24,482 bases of DNA from Sulfuritalea sp. (GCA_023229685.1 JALNYT010000015.1:1-24482); one strand, 5' to 3'; counted from the first letter of the stretch, positions 16,116 to 24,172 are shown. The notes: generated by a model not told the origin, from the sequence alone. Made by a program: numbers and translations.

Positions 16116-17366
16116 CTAGTCCAGCACGTGGGATACGAGTCCGTCGGCCAGCTTGGGTTCGAACCAGGTCGACTTCGGCGGCATGACATTGTTGCTGTCG
16201 GCGACCGCCATGAGCTGATCCATGCGCGTCGGATGGAGGGCGAAAGCCACGGCCATTTCGCCCGAGTCGACGCGCTTTTCCAGTTCGGCCAGGCCGCGAA
16301 TGCCGCCGACGAAGTCGATGCGCTTGTCGCGGCGCAGGTCGGCAATGCCCAGCAGCGGGCTCAGCAGATGATCCGAGAGCAGCGATACATCGAGGCGCGC
16401 CACCGGATCGTCGGGGATCAGTTCCGGCTTGATGGTGAGCTTGCGCCAGCGTTCAGCCATATACATGCCGAACTCTCCGGGGCGGGACGGATGTACGCGC
16501 TGGGCGCTGTCCTCTACCGTGAAAGCCTTGGCGATGCGTTCCACCAGTTCCCACGTCTGCAGGCCGTTGAGGTCCTCGACCACACGGTTGTAATCGAGGA
16601 TCTTCATCTGGTGGTGGGGAAAGATCACCGCCAGGAAAGAGTCGGCCGACGATTCCCGACCGTGTACGCGGCGCGCGGCGGCGACGCGCGAGGCGGCGGC
16701 CGAGCGGTGATGGCCGTCGGCGATGTAGAGGGCATTCATGGCATCGAAGGTCGCCGTGATCGCGTCGATTCGTGCTGCATCGCGCAGCACCCAGATCTGG
16801 TGGCGGATGCCGTCGTCGGCGGTGACATCGGCATCCGGCGCGCCTTGCGCAATGGCATCGATCTGGGCATCCGCGGTCGCCGATGCCGGGTAGGCGAGCA
16901 GCACCGGTCCGGTCTGCGCATTGAGCGCCTCGATCTGCCGCACCCGGTCGTCTTCCTTGTCGGGCCGCGTGAATTCGTGCTTGCGAATGCGGTTGCTTTC
17001 ATAATCGGCAACGCTGGCGGCCGCCACCAGGCCGGTTTGCACATGGTCGCCGTGGGGGCCGGGCATGGTCAGGCGATAGGCGTAGTAACAGGGCGCATCG
17101 TCCCGGACCAGCACGCCGGCGGCGAGCATCCCCGCCAGGTTCTCCGCAGCCTTGGCATACACCGCCGGGGAATGGGGATCGGTCCCCAGCGGCAGATCGA
17201 TCTCCGGCTTGGAGATGTGCAGGAAGGACCAGGGCTTGCCGGCGGCGCCACCATGGACAATGCGGCGCGCTTCGTCGCTGGACAGCACATCGTAGGGGGG
17301 GGCGGCGACAGCGCCGGCCTGGCCGGCGGCAGGGCGCAGACCGCGGAAAGCTCGGATCAGACTCAT
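16116..17366 (-). CDS. DUF1015 family protein
   Basis: The 416-residue protein belongs to the DUF1015 family of unknown biochemical function. Family marks are the N terminus with AAPPYDVLSSDEAR, the central RHEFTRP-like segment (here IRKHEFTRPDKEDDRVRQIE), and the conserved YIADGHHRSAAA with its His pair. A C-terminal region (MPPKSTWFEPKLADGLV) is also typical. There is no signal peptide or membrane segment, so it is cytoplasmic. It lies 8 bases downstream of the DAHP synthase gene on the same strand, so the two are likely cotranscribed. In other genomes DUF1015 genes are, to my recollection, often near amino-acid biosynthesis genes. That hints at a role in amino-acid metabolism, but no reaction can be assigned here. 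Confidence 0.85.
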   Translation of the reverse strand: MSLIRAFRGLRPAAGQAGAVAAPPYDVLSSDEARRIVHGGAAGKPWSFLHISKPEIDLPLGTDPHSPAVYAKAAENLAGMLAAGVLVRDDAPCYYAYRLTMPGPHGDHVQTGLVAAASVADYESNRIRKHEFTRPDKEDDRVRQIEALNAQTGPVLLAYPASATADAQIDAIAQGAPDADVTADDGIRHQIWVLRDAARIDAITATFDAMNALYIADGHHRSAAASRVAAARRVHGRESSADSFLAVIFPHHQMKILDYNRVVEDLNGLQTWELVERIAKAFTVEDSAQRVHPSRPGEFGMYMAERWRKLTIKPELIPDDPVARLDVSLLSDHLLSPLLGIADLRRDKRIDFVGGIRGLAELEKRVDSGEMAVAFALHPTRMDQLMAVADSNNVMPPKSTWFEPKLADGLVSHVLD

Positions 17367-17374
17367 GGGGATTC

Positions 17375-18457
17375 TCAGGTTCGGTTGGGGTTGGCGAGCG
17401 AGCCGCGCAGGGCGGCATCGGCGTCGCGGATCATCTTTTCGGTGGTCGGCCAGTCAACGCAGGCGTCGGTCACCGAGCAGCCGTACTTCAACTGCGACAG
17501 ATCCTCGGGAATCGTCTGGTTGCCCGCCTCGATGAAGCTTTCGATCATCAGGCCGACGATGGAGCGATGGCCGGCAGTGCGCTGGGCGCGGATCTGATTG
17601 ATGCAGTCCTGCATCACCAGCGGCTGCATTTCCGGCTTCTTGTAGCTGTTGGCATGGGAGCAATCGACCACGATGTTGTGCGCCAGGCCGGCTTTGTCCA
17701 GCGCGCCCTCGGCCAGCGCGACGCTGACCGTGTCGTAGTTCGGCCGCCCGCCGCCGCCGCGCAGCACCAGGTGGCCATAGCGGTTGCCGGCGGTGCGCAC
17801 CACGCTGGAGCGGCCCTGCATGTTGATGCCGAGAAAACTGTGCGGACGGGAGGCGGAAATGATCGCATTGACCGCGGCGTCGAGCGAGCCGTCGGTGCCG
17901 TTCTTGAAACCGACCGGGGTGGACAGGCCGGACGACATCTCGCGATGGGTCTGCGATTCGGAGGTGCGCGCACCGATCGCCGCCCAAGCGAGGAGGTCGC
18001 CGAGATATTGCGGGGCGATCGGATCCAGCGCTTCAGTGCCGGCCGGCAGCCCGAGCTCATTCACGGCCAGCAGGAATTCGCGCGCCTTCTGCATGCCTTC
18101 CTCGATGTGGAAGGAATCGTCCATGCGCGGATCGTTGATGTAGCCCTTCCAGCCTGTCGCGGTGCGCGGCTTTTCGAAATACACGCGCATCACCAGCACC
18201 ATCGTCGCGGCGACTTCATCGGCCAGACGCTTGAGGCGTTGCGCGTAATCGAGGCCGGCGACCGGATCGTGGATCGAGCAGGGGCCGACCACCACGAAGA
18301 CGCGGAGATCCTTGCCATCGAGAATGCGCTCCAGGGTGCGCCGTCCAGCCAGCACCGACTCTGCAGCCGCTTCGGAAAGCGGCACGCGGGCATGAATCTC
18401 CTCCGGCGTTGGCATCGGCTCGAAAGCTTCGATATTGAGGTTTTCAGTTTGTTGCAT
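17375..18457 (-). CDS. aroG: 3-deoxy-7-phosphoheptulonate synthase, class I (AroF/G/H type)
   Basis: DAHP synthase condenses phosphoenolpyruvate and erythrose 4-phosphate, the entry to the shikimate pathway. The 360-residue product has the class I motifs VVGPCSIHD, FEKPRTATGWKGYINDP, RTSESQTHREMSSG, GFKNGTDG and the metal-binding DCSHANSYKKP, then GLMIESFIEAGNQ. The ATG at 18457 gives the usual N terminus (MQQTENLN); the frame is open further upstream to 18679, but that stretch is the relic of a toxin-antitoxin gene pair and not DAHP synthase. Which aromatic amino acid inhibits it cannot be read with confidence, so the symbol is generic. The DUF1015 gene follows 8 bases downstream. No strong Shine-Dalgarno is seen; the leader is unusual (see the relic at 18463-18752). 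Confidence 0.95.
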   Translation of the reverse strand: MQQTENLNIEAFEPMPTPEEIHARVPLSEAAAESVLAGRRTLERILDGKDLRVFVVVGPCSIHDPVAGLDYAQRLKRLADEVAATMVLVMRVYFEKPRTATGWKGYINDPRMDDSFHIEEGMQKAREFLLAVNELGLPAGTEALDPIAPQYLGDLLAWAAIGARTSESQTHREMSSGLSTPVGFKNGTDGSLDAAVNAIISASRPHSFLGINMQGRSSVVRTAGNRYGHLVLRGGGGRPNYDTVSVALAEGALDKAGLAHNIVVDCSHANSYKKPEMQPLVMQDCINQIRAQRTAGHRSIVGLMIESFIEAGNQTIPEDLSQLKYGCSVTDACVDWPTTEKMIRDADAALRGSLANPNRT

Positions 18458-18462
18458 GTCGG

Positions 18463-18752
18463 TTACCAGATGCGTTTGATGCCGTAGTCGGAAAATGCCC
18501 GGTCGGAACTGATCGCGGGCAGCTTGCGGTGCTTTGCCTGGGCGACCGGCAGCCCGTGGAAAGCTGTGGCTCACGAGGAGGATTTGGCCTTGCCCGATCC
18601 GGTGAGACGGTTTGGCGTGCGCGCCCGATCGGCACGCTTCGCAACAGCGGTTTGTTGTCGCGGGCACTCGCGACTCCATCGCCTTTCAGTGCCCGCTGGA
18701 CAAGTTCGGAGGATTGGGCCTTGGCTTCGGCGATGTTGAACTGATGCACCAT
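18463..18752 (-). pseudogene. Collapsed antitoxin-VapC module in the aroG leader
   Basis: At its 5' end on the minus strand (from ATG 18752) the frame reads HQFNIAEAKAQSSELVQRAL and then ARDNKPLLRSVPIGRARQ, a clear Phd/YefM-like antitoxin N-terminal domain. The frame then shifts: GQGQILLVSHSF, which looks like the antitoxin C terminus, is in another frame. At 18463-18561 the third frame reads LPVAQAKHRKLPAISSDRAF and SDYGIKRIW before TAA, the C-terminal end of a PIN-domain VapC toxin. Most of the toxin, including its N-terminal catalytic half, is absent. The relic therefore joins an antitoxin start directly to a toxin end, as left by an internal deletion plus frameshifts. Its last codon is 5 bases before the aroG ATG. 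Confidence 0.75.
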
Positions 18753-18826
18753 GCAAATTTTACAAGACCCACTGGCGCGGGGCAAGGCGAGGCCGAATGC
18801 GCCCATCTCCGTGCCACGGAAAAATA

Positions 18827-18845
18827 CTTGACAACTAAAGTCAAG
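18827..18845. promoter_or_regulatory. Dyad operator candidate overlapping the CHRD gene promoter
   Basis: CTTGAC and GTCAAG form a perfect 6-bp dyad with a 7-base AT-rich centre. The left arm is part of TTGACA at 18828-18833, a consensus -35 box; the -10 is unclear (TAGGAT 14 bases on, or GATTCT 17 bases on). The shape recalls sites of Rrf2-family regulators such as IscR or NsrR, but the regulator is not identified. Confidence 0.45.
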
Positions 18846-18910
18846 AATAGGATTCTACCGTTGCAGATATTTCTGCGCACCCCACAACCCACCAACAAGA
18901 GAGACAGACC

Positions 18911-19348
18911 ATGAATATCACGTGTGCGTTGGATCACCCCAGGTTTAGAGGCGCGGTGGCGGTGGCATTTGCCTGCGCCCTGTTTTCAGCTTCGGCTCTT
19001 GCAGACCAGGTCAAGGTCACGCTGAGCGGCGACAGCGAGGTGCCTCCGGTCAAGACAATGGCCGCGGGCAGCGGCACCGTCACGATCAATCCCGACATGA
19101 CCGTGAGCGGCGGCGTCACCACGACCGGACTCAGCGGCACCATGGCGCATATCCATATCGCCGCGGCAGGCAAGAACGGCCCGGTCATTGTGCCGCTGTC
19201 GAAGAACGGCGAATCCGGCTGGTCGGTTCCGCCAGGCGCGAAGCTAACCGCAGATCAATACCAGGCCTACAAGGCCGGCGAGCTTTACATCAACGTGCAC
19301 ACCGCCGAGAACAAGGCCGGAGAGATACGCGGACAGCTGAAGCCGTAG
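18911..19348 (+). CDS. Secreted CHRD-domain protein
   Basis: The 145-residue product has an N-terminal signal peptide (basic start, then VAVAFACALFSASALA with cleavage likely after ALA, about residue 31) and a single CHRD domain filling the rest. CHRD marks include LSGDSEVPPVKTMAAGSG, MAHIHIAAAGKNGPV and the end NVHTAENKAGEIRGQL. CHRD domains occur in chordin and in many small bacterial exported proteins; their bacterial role is unknown. The predicted location is the periplasm or outside the cell. It stands alone, with a 60-80-base leader after a TTGACA box that overlaps an inverted repeat, so it is probably regulated separately. A purine-rich stretch (AAGAGAGACAG) serves as RBS. The two His near residue 80 could bind a metal, but this is speculation. 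Confidence 0.88.
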   Translation: MNITCALDHPRFRGAVAVAFACALFSASALADQVKVTLSGDSEVPPVKTMAAGSGTVTINPDMTVSGGVTTTGLSGTMAHIHIAAAGKNGPVIVPLSKNGESGWSVPPGAKLTADQYQAYKAGELYINVHTAENKAGEIRGQLKP

Positions 19349-19381
19349 CCCCAAGGCCAGGTTCGGCGGCGCGGAATTCCC

Positions 19382-19395
19382 GGCGCTTCGGCGCC
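19382..19395. terminator. UUCG hairpin between the CHRD gene and mfd
   Basis: GGCGC-TTCG-GCGCC gives a 5-bp GC stem with a stable UUCG-type loop in the short space between two convergent genes. There is no U-run on either side, so it would be at best a weak or Rho-assisted terminator. Confidence 0.3.
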
Positions 19396-19414
19396 ACGCG
19401 CAGCAGACTGACGC

Positions 19415-22400
19415 TCAGCGCTTCGGCGCCGGCGTCAGCCTGCGGAACAGTTCGCGCACCGCCGCAACCCGGTCCTTGAGGTTCGCCGTTTCCTTCTTCC
19501 AGAGCAGCTTGTCCTGTCCCGCCAGCTTGAAACTGCGGTCGCTCTGGAGCAGGCGAATGATTCTGGCGGGGTCGATCGGCGGGTTGGGCACAAACTGCAG
19601 TTGTATCGCGGCGGGCCCCGCATCCAGCTTGGCCAGGCCCAGGGCACGGCCGGCCAGGCGCAGACGATGGGTTTCCATCAAGGCCAGGGTTTGCGCCGGC
19701 ATCTCGCCGTAGCGGTCGATCAGTTCTTCCTGCATGGCGCGCAGGTCGTCCTCGCTGTCGCAATTCGCCAGGCGCTTGTAGAGCGTCAGGCGTTCATGCA
19801 CGTCAGGGCAGTACTCGTTGGTCAAGAGGGCCGGCACGCGCAGGTTGATTTCCGAGGTGATCGACAGCGGCTGGGTCAGATCGGGAACTTTCTCGCCGTT
19901 CTTCAGCGCGCGCACCGCGGCGTTGAGCATGTTGGTGTAGAGCGCGAAGCCGATTTCGTGGATTTCGCCGCTCTGTGACTCACCGAGCACCTCGCCGGCG
20001 CCGCGGATTTCGAGGTCGTGCATGGCGAGGAAAAAGCCGGAGCCGAGTTCCTCCATGGCCTGGATTGCGTCGAGGCGGCGCTTGGCCTGGGCCGTCGGCT
20101 TGGCGTCTTCGTGGGTCAGCAGGTAGGCGTAGGCCTGGTGGTGCGAACGGCCGACGCGGCCGCGCAACTGGTGCAGTTGCGCCAGGCCGAACTTGTCGGC
20201 GCGGTTGATGATGATGGTGTTGGCATGCGGGTTGTCGATGCCGGTCTCGATGATGGTCGAGCACAGCAGCAGGTTGTGTTTCTGCTGGGTGAACTCACGC
20301 ATCACGCGTTCCAGCTCGCGTTCCGGCAACTGGCCGTGGCCGATCACCATGCGCGCCTCGGGCAGCAGAGTCTGCAGCCTTTCCTTCATGTTCTCGATGG
20401 TGTCGACTTCGTTGTGCAGAAAATAGACCTGGCCGCCACGCTTGAACTCGCGCAGGCAGGCTTCGCGCACCTGGCCGTTGGACCAGCGGGTGACGAAGGT
20501 CTTGATCGCCAGCCGCTTCTGCGGCGGCGTTGCAATCACCGAAAAATCGCGCAGGCCTTCCAGCGACAGCCCCAGCGTGCGCGGGATCGGCGTCGCGGTC
20601 AGCGTCAGCACGTCGACCGAGGCGCGCAGCGCCTTCAGCGCTTCCTTCTGGCGCACGCCGAAGCGATGTTCCTCGTCGATGATGATGAGGCCGAGGCGCT
20701 CGAATTTGACGTCCTTCTGCAGCAGGCGATGGGTGCCGATCAGGATGTCGATCTTGCCCTGGGCCAGCAGCTCAACGGCCTCGTCCTGTTCCTTGGCCGA
20801 CTTGAAGCGCGAGATCTCGGCCACCTTGATCGGCCAGCTGGCAAAGCGGTCGGCGAAGTTCTGGTAGTGCTGCTCGGCCAGCAGCGTGGTCGGACACAGG
20901 ATCGCGACCTGCTTGCCGTCGGCCACGGCGACGAAGGCGGCGCGCATCGCGACTTCCGTCTTGCCGAAGCCGACATCGCCGCAGACCAGCCGGTCCATCG
21001 GCTTGCCGGATTTCATGTCCTCGATCACGGCGTTGATCGCCGTCTGCTGGTCGGGCGTTTCCTCGAAGCCGAAGCCGTCGGCGAAGGCTTCCAGGTCGTG
21101 CTGCTTGAAGCTGAACTTGTGGCCCTCGCGCAGGGCGCGCTGGGCGTAGAGGTGCAGCAGCTCGGCGGCGGTGTCGTGCACCTGTTCGGCGGCCTTCTTC
21201 TTGGCCTTTTCCCATTGGCCGGAGCCGAGCGTGTGGAGCTGGATCGAATCCGGATCGGCGCCGCTGTAGCGGGAGATCACCTGCAGTTGTGCGACGGGCA
21301 CGTAGAGCTTGGCGCCATCGGCATATTCGAGGTGGAGGAACTCGGTGTCGCCCTCGCCGAAGTCCATGTGCAGCAGGCCCAGGTAGCGGCCGATGCCATG
21401 GCTTTCATGCACCACCGGGTCGCCCACCTTCAATTCGGACAGGTCGCGCAGCCAGCCTTCGAGGTTGGCGCGGCGGGCATCTGAGCGCCGTCCGCGCGGC
21501 CTTGCCGTGGCGGCATACAGTTCGTTTTCGGTGACGATGGCATAGCCGCCGAGGAGGAAGCCGCCGGAGAGGGGGCCGACGCCGAGCATGAAGACCTCGT
21601 CGCTGGCGAGGAAAGCCGCGAAGTCCTCGCATTGGGCTGCGGACAGGCTGTACTCGACCAGATAGTCGTGGAGCGTCTGGCGCCGCCCGGGCGATTCGGC
21701 CAGCAGCAGCACGCGGCCCTTGAATTGCTCCAGAAAACCACGTAGCGCGGCGAGCGGATCGTCCGCCTTGCGATCGACGGCCAGCACTGGCAAGGTCGCC
21801 GCCGCATTTGCCGTGTTACCAGCGCCGACTCTTATGGCCATCTGCGGCAGTGGCTTGGCGGCGACAAAGAATTCCTCGTCGCGCAGAAACAGCTCGGTCG
21901 GCGGCAGCACCGGGCGCGAGCGGTCGCCGCCGAGCATCTTGTAGCGGCCCCGGGTGTCGGTCCAGAACTCGGCGATGGCGCCGGCGACGTCGCCATGCAG
22001 CAGCAGCGTTGCGTCCTGCGGCAGGTAGTCGAACAGCGTCGCCGTGGCTTCGAAGAACAGCGGCAGGTAGTACTCGATGCCGGCGGGCAGGATGCCATTC
22101 GAGACATCCTTGTACAGGCTGATGCGCGACGCATCGCCCTCGAAAGCTTCGCGGAAGCGCTGGCGGAAGGTGGTGCGGCCGGCGTCGCCGGCGGGAAACT
22201 CGCGCGCCGGCAGCAGCCGGATTTCCGGCACCGGATACAGCGTGCGCTGGCTATCGACATCGAAGCTGCGGATGGTTTCCACTTCGTCGTCGAACAACTC
22301 GATGCGGTAGGGCAGTTGCGTGCCCATCGGGAACAGGTCGATCAAGCCGCCGCGCACACTGTATTCGCCGGCGGCGACCACCTGGGTGACGTGCTGGTAA

Positions 22401-22846
22401 CCGGCGACCGTGAGCTGGGCCCGGAGCTTGTCGAGGTTCAGCCGTTCACCCTTTTTCATGAAGAAGGTATGGCCGGCGAGAAAGGCGGGCGGTGCCAGCC
22501 GCGTGATCGCCGTCGAGGCAGCCGCGATCAGCACCTCGCATTCATTGCGCGAGACGGCATACAGCGTCGCCAGTCGCTCCGAGATCAGGTCCTGGTGCGG
22601 CGAGAAGTTGTCGTAGGGCAGGGTCTCCCAGTCCGGCAGCAGATGCACGCGCAGATCCGGCGCGAACCACGCGATTTCTTCGGACAGCCTCTGCGCTTCG
22701 AGTGGGCTCGCGGCGACGACCGCCAGCAGTTGGCCGGGCCGGGCGAGTTGCGCCACGGCCAGGGCATCGGCGGAGGCTGCCAATGGAGGCAGATCGAGGC
22801 GTTGGCCCGGTTTGGGCAGGACGGGCAGGGACAGCAGGGGCTTCAT
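19415..22846 (-). CDS. mfd: Transcription-repair coupling factor Mfd
   Basis: Mfd removes RNA polymerase stalled at DNA lesions and recruits UvrA. The 1,143-residue protein has the full layout. The UvrB-homology N terminus includes WETLPYDNFSPHQDLISERL and YSVRGGLIDLFP. The RNA-polymerase-interacting domain begins about residue 475 with GDPVVHESHGIGRYLG. The SF2 motor has Walker A GDVGFGKTEVAM (K629), IIIDEEHRFGVRQKEALKAL, LTATPIPRTL and the motif VI region QLHQLRGRVGR. The C-terminal TRCF domain ends at APKR. The ATG at 22846 lies 28 bases after a good -10 box. Between about 345 and 365 the sequence is Ala-rich (IRVGAGNTANAAAT) and carries one copy of a short dispersed DNA motif, apparently tolerated in a variable linker. 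It converges with the CHRD gene. Confidence 0.97.
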   Translation of the reverse strand: MKPLLSLPVLPKPGQRLDLPPLAASADALAVAQLARPGQLLAVVAASPLEAQRLSEEIAWFAPDLRVHLLPDWETLPYDNFSPHQDLISERLATLYAVSRNECEVLIAAASTAITRLAPPAFLAGHTFFMKKGERLNLDKLRAQLTVAGYQHVTQVVAAGEYSVRGGLIDLFPMGTQLPYRIELFDDEVETIRSFDVDSQRTLYPVPEIRLLPAREFPAGDAGRTTFRQRFREAFEGDASRISLYKDVSNGILPAGIEYYLPLFFEATATLFDYLPQDATLLLHGDVAGAIAEFWTDTRGRYKMLGGDRSRPVLPPTELFLRDEEFFVAAKPLPQMAIRVGAGNTANAAATLPVLAVDRKADDPLAALRGFLEQFKGRVLLLAESPGRRQTLHDYLVEYSLSAAQCEDFAAFLASDEVFMLGVGPLSGGFLLGGYAIVTENELYAATARPRGRRSDARRANLEGWLRDLSELKVGDPVVHESHGIGRYLGLLHMDFGEGDTEFLHLEYADGAKLYVPVAQLQVISRYSGADPDSIQLHTLGSGQWEKAKKKAAEQVHDTAAELLHLYAQRALREGHKFSFKQHDLEAFADGFGFEETPDQQTAINAVIEDMKSGKPMDRLVCGDVGFGKTEVAMRAAFVAVADGKQVAILCPTTLLAEQHYQNFADRFASWPIKVAEISRFKSAKEQDEAVELLAQGKIDILIGTHRLLQKDVKFERLGLIIIDEEHRFGVRQKEALKALRASVDVLTLTATPIPRTLGLSLEGLRDFSVIATPPQKRLAIKTFVTRWSNGQVREACLREFKRGGQVYFLHNEVDTIENMKERLQTLLPEARMVIGHGQLPERELERVMREFTQQKHNLLLCSTIIETGIDNPHANTIIINRADKFGLAQLHQLRGRVGRSHHQAYAYLLTHEDAKPTAQAKRRLDAIQAMEELGSGFFLAMHDLEIRGAGEVLGESQSGEIHEIGFALYTNMLNAAVRALKNGEKVPDLTQPLSITSEINLRVPALLTNEYCPDVHERLTLYKRLANCDSEDDLRAMQEELIDRYGEMPAQTLALMETHRLRLAGRALGLAKLDAGPAAIQLQFVPNPPIDPARIIRLLQSDRSFKLAGQDKLLWKKETANLKDRVAAVRELFRRLTPAPKR

Positions 22847-22873
22847 GGAATGCGGGTTGCAGGTTAGCTGCGA

Positions 22874-22905
22874 ATTATATGTCTGCCACCCAACGGAAGG
22901 CAGAC
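22874..22905 (-). promoter_or_regulatory. mfd promoter with an overlapping dyad
   Basis: On the minus strand TATAAT (22874-22879) is a perfect -10 box 28 bases before the mfd ATG; the -35 would be TGCCTT at 22897-22902 with 17-base spacing. A perfect inverted repeat, GTCTGCC (22881-22887) and GGCAGAC (22899-22905), covers the spacer and the -35. This is the place expected for a repressor site. Confidence 0.5.
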
Positions 22906-22937
22906 GGTATCCCCTGGTGGGATACGCAGCGCCGTCT
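22902..22937. repeat. Nested inverted repeats upstream of mfd
   Basis: GTATCCC (22907-22913) pairs with GGGATAC (22919-22925) across a 5-base loop, and AGACGG (22902-22907) pairs with CCGTCT (22932-22937) outside it. The outer left arm shares bases with the right arm of the mfd-promoter dyad (22899-22905), so the two structures cannot both form. Confidence 0.55.
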
Positions 22938-23173
22938 CGCCAGCGCCGACTATTGGCTACAGCCGCCGCTATGCGACCAAGGTCCCATTTCCGGCCAGCT
23001 GCGAGCGACGCGGTTTGCTGGCGATCATTGCAGGTCAGGAAACCTGTTGGCTCCGTCGTACATCTAAAAAAATGTCTGGCGGCATCGTGCCCACTTCAGA
23101 CCTTCGTTGCTTGAACCGTTCAAGGGCTGGAAAATGAGTGCAGCAGACATTCATCGCCAATCAACAACGCTCG

Positions 23174-23302
23174 TCAACAGTCCTGAGAGATTAAATGACG
23201 GACTCTTTCAGTTTCCGCGCTGGGCTTGATGCCCAAAATGATTGAGAGCATTTCACTGCATCGCCGATAGACGGCCAAGGCTTCAGCTTTCGGCCCCTTC
23301 GG
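23174..23302 (-). pseudogene. C-terminal relic of a BTAD-type transcriptional regulator
   Basis: The minus-strand frame after a TAG (23303-23305) reads AEALAVYRRCSEMLSIILGI then KPSAETERVRHLI and ends at TGA (23174). This is the last helix pair of a bacterial transcriptional activator domain (AfsR/SARP or large LuxR-type regulators), where RxxEALxxYxRC and LGIxPSxET are typical. Only 42 residues remain and nothing upstream continues the domain, so it is a relic. The parent family cannot be narrowed. Confidence 0.6.
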
Positions 23303-23305
23303 CTA

Positions 23306-23440
23306 TCAATGTCGCGCTACGCGCCGATCGAAATCATCTTCCGATTCGTCCTCCCCGCGATCCAGTTGTTCCTCGCAATGCTCTAGTACTTCAGCCTGTT
23401 CGCGCAACAGTTTTCCGAGTTCGCGAAGCATTTTCCTCAT
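23306..23440 (-). CDS. Possible 44-residue acidic coiled-coil micro-protein
   Basis: This short minus-strand frame starts at ATG 23440, has AAAGG about 5 bases upstream, and ends at TGA 23306. It lies 45 bases after the cytochrome c stop and in the same frame. The product begins MRKMLRELGKLLREQAEVLE, a plausible amphipathic helix, and then turns strongly acidic (DRGEDESEDDFD). I do not recognise it. It could be a real downstream gene of the cytochrome, a relic like its BTAD neighbour, or chance. Confidence 0.25.
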   Translation of the reverse strand: MRKMLRELGKLLREQAEVLEHCEEQLDRGEDESEDDFDRRVARH

Positions 23441-23485
23441 CCCGCCTTTGAAGCCGCGCGATTCACGGCCGAGGACAAGTCGATG

Positions 23486-24148
23486 CTATTTCTTTGGTGG
23501 CGGGAGCTGAGCCATATACGCCGCCACAGCTTCCAGGTCGGTACTCATGTAGTGTGACTTAAGCAGCTTCACCATGTCGGGGTTTGAATTGCCGCGATCG
23601 CCATCTCGGATGTACTGCAGCTGGCGCGCCAGATAGCCGAAATGCTGGGCCGCAACCATGGGATAGAACTTTTCGGCTTTGCCTTCCCCCTTGGCGCCAT
23701 GACATTCAACGCAATCTTTTTCGTAAAGCTTCTTGCCTAACGCAATGTCGCCAATACCGGGCCCCTTGCCGTTCTTCGTTGAGATCGGCAATCCCCGCAG
23801 ATAGACAGCAATATCCGCGATATCGCCAGACTTAAGCACATGGTCATCAAAATAGAATCTCATCTTCCGATTGATGCGGCGACCGGCCAGCATGTCGGTG
23901 ATCTGCTTCATGAGCACGGTTGCGTGTTGCCCCGATAGGCGTGGGTAGAGGCCGCTGGTTCGTCCCGAAGCATCTGCGCCGTGACAATCCTGGCACTGTC
24001 GGAACATCGCTTTTCCGCGTTCAGGACTGCCTTTGGCCTGCAGTACAGCCTTCAATTCTTCACTGATCTGCTGCGAGGCCGGTTCCTGAGCCAGTGCCGA
24101 CAACGCCCAGAGGGCCACCGCGAGCATCATTGCCACCAATTTCACCAT
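23486..24148 (-). CDS. Periplasmic di-heme cytochrome c (cytochrome c4-like)
   Basis: The 220-residue product (start at 24148) begins with a signal peptide (MVKLVAMMLAVALWALSALA) and carries two heme c sites, CQDCH near residue 50 and CVECH near residue 146. Each begins one of two similar domains, with candidate distal Met ligands in the C-terminal part of each domain. Length and tandem layout fit cytochrome c4-like electron carriers that pass electrons to terminal oxidases. The start at 24148 is chosen over an upstream in-frame ATG at 24172 because GGGGAGAGAG lies directly before it and the signal peptide then starts normally. It is not next to oxidase genes here. The redox partner is unknown. 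Confidence 0.88.
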   Translation of the reverse strand: MVKLVAMMLAVALWALSALAQEPASQQISEELKAVLQAKGSPERGKAMFRQCQDCHGADASGRTSGLYPRLSGQHATVLMKQITDMLAGRRINRKMRFYFDDHVLKSGDIADIAVYLRGLPISTKNGKGPGIGDIALGKKLYEKDCVECHGAKGEGKAEKFYPMVAAQHFGYLARQLQYIRDGDRGNSNPDMVKLLKSHYMSTDLEAVAAYMAQLPPPKK

Positions 24149-24172
24149 CTCTCTCTCCCCATTTCGCGACAT

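Larger units (their letters stand above)
22847..23485. other. Gap upstream of mfd with nested hairpins and gene relics
   Basis: From 22847 to 22951 this stretch holds the mfd promoter with inverted repeats and one copy of the dispersed motif. From about 22950 to 23170 I see no gene or signal beyond a small CAGGT-CAGGAA-ACCTG hairpin near 23033. Then come a BTAD relic (23174-23302, minus) and a possible micro-ORF (23306-23440, minus). Plus-strand open frames here have no family resemblance. Confidence 0.6.

Noticed and set aside
15930..17597. 555-codon plus-strand frame across the HU tail and the DUF1015 gene
   Set aside because: It runs opposite DUF1015 and across the HU terminator; no recognisable motif; a codon-bias shadow.
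18458..18679. In-frame 74-residue upstream extension of the DAHP synthase
   Set aside because: The added residues match pieces of a toxin-antitoxin relic, not the enzyme family; the normal N terminus begins at 18457.
20018..21484. 488-codon open frame on the plus strand opposite mfd
   Set aside because: It is fully antisense to a clear Mfd, has low-complexity composition typical of GC-rich shadow frames and shows no domain.
22812..23114. Plus-strand frames of 100-121 codons upstream of mfd
   Set aside because: They run through the mfd promoter and hairpins, have no RBS, and show no recognisable family.
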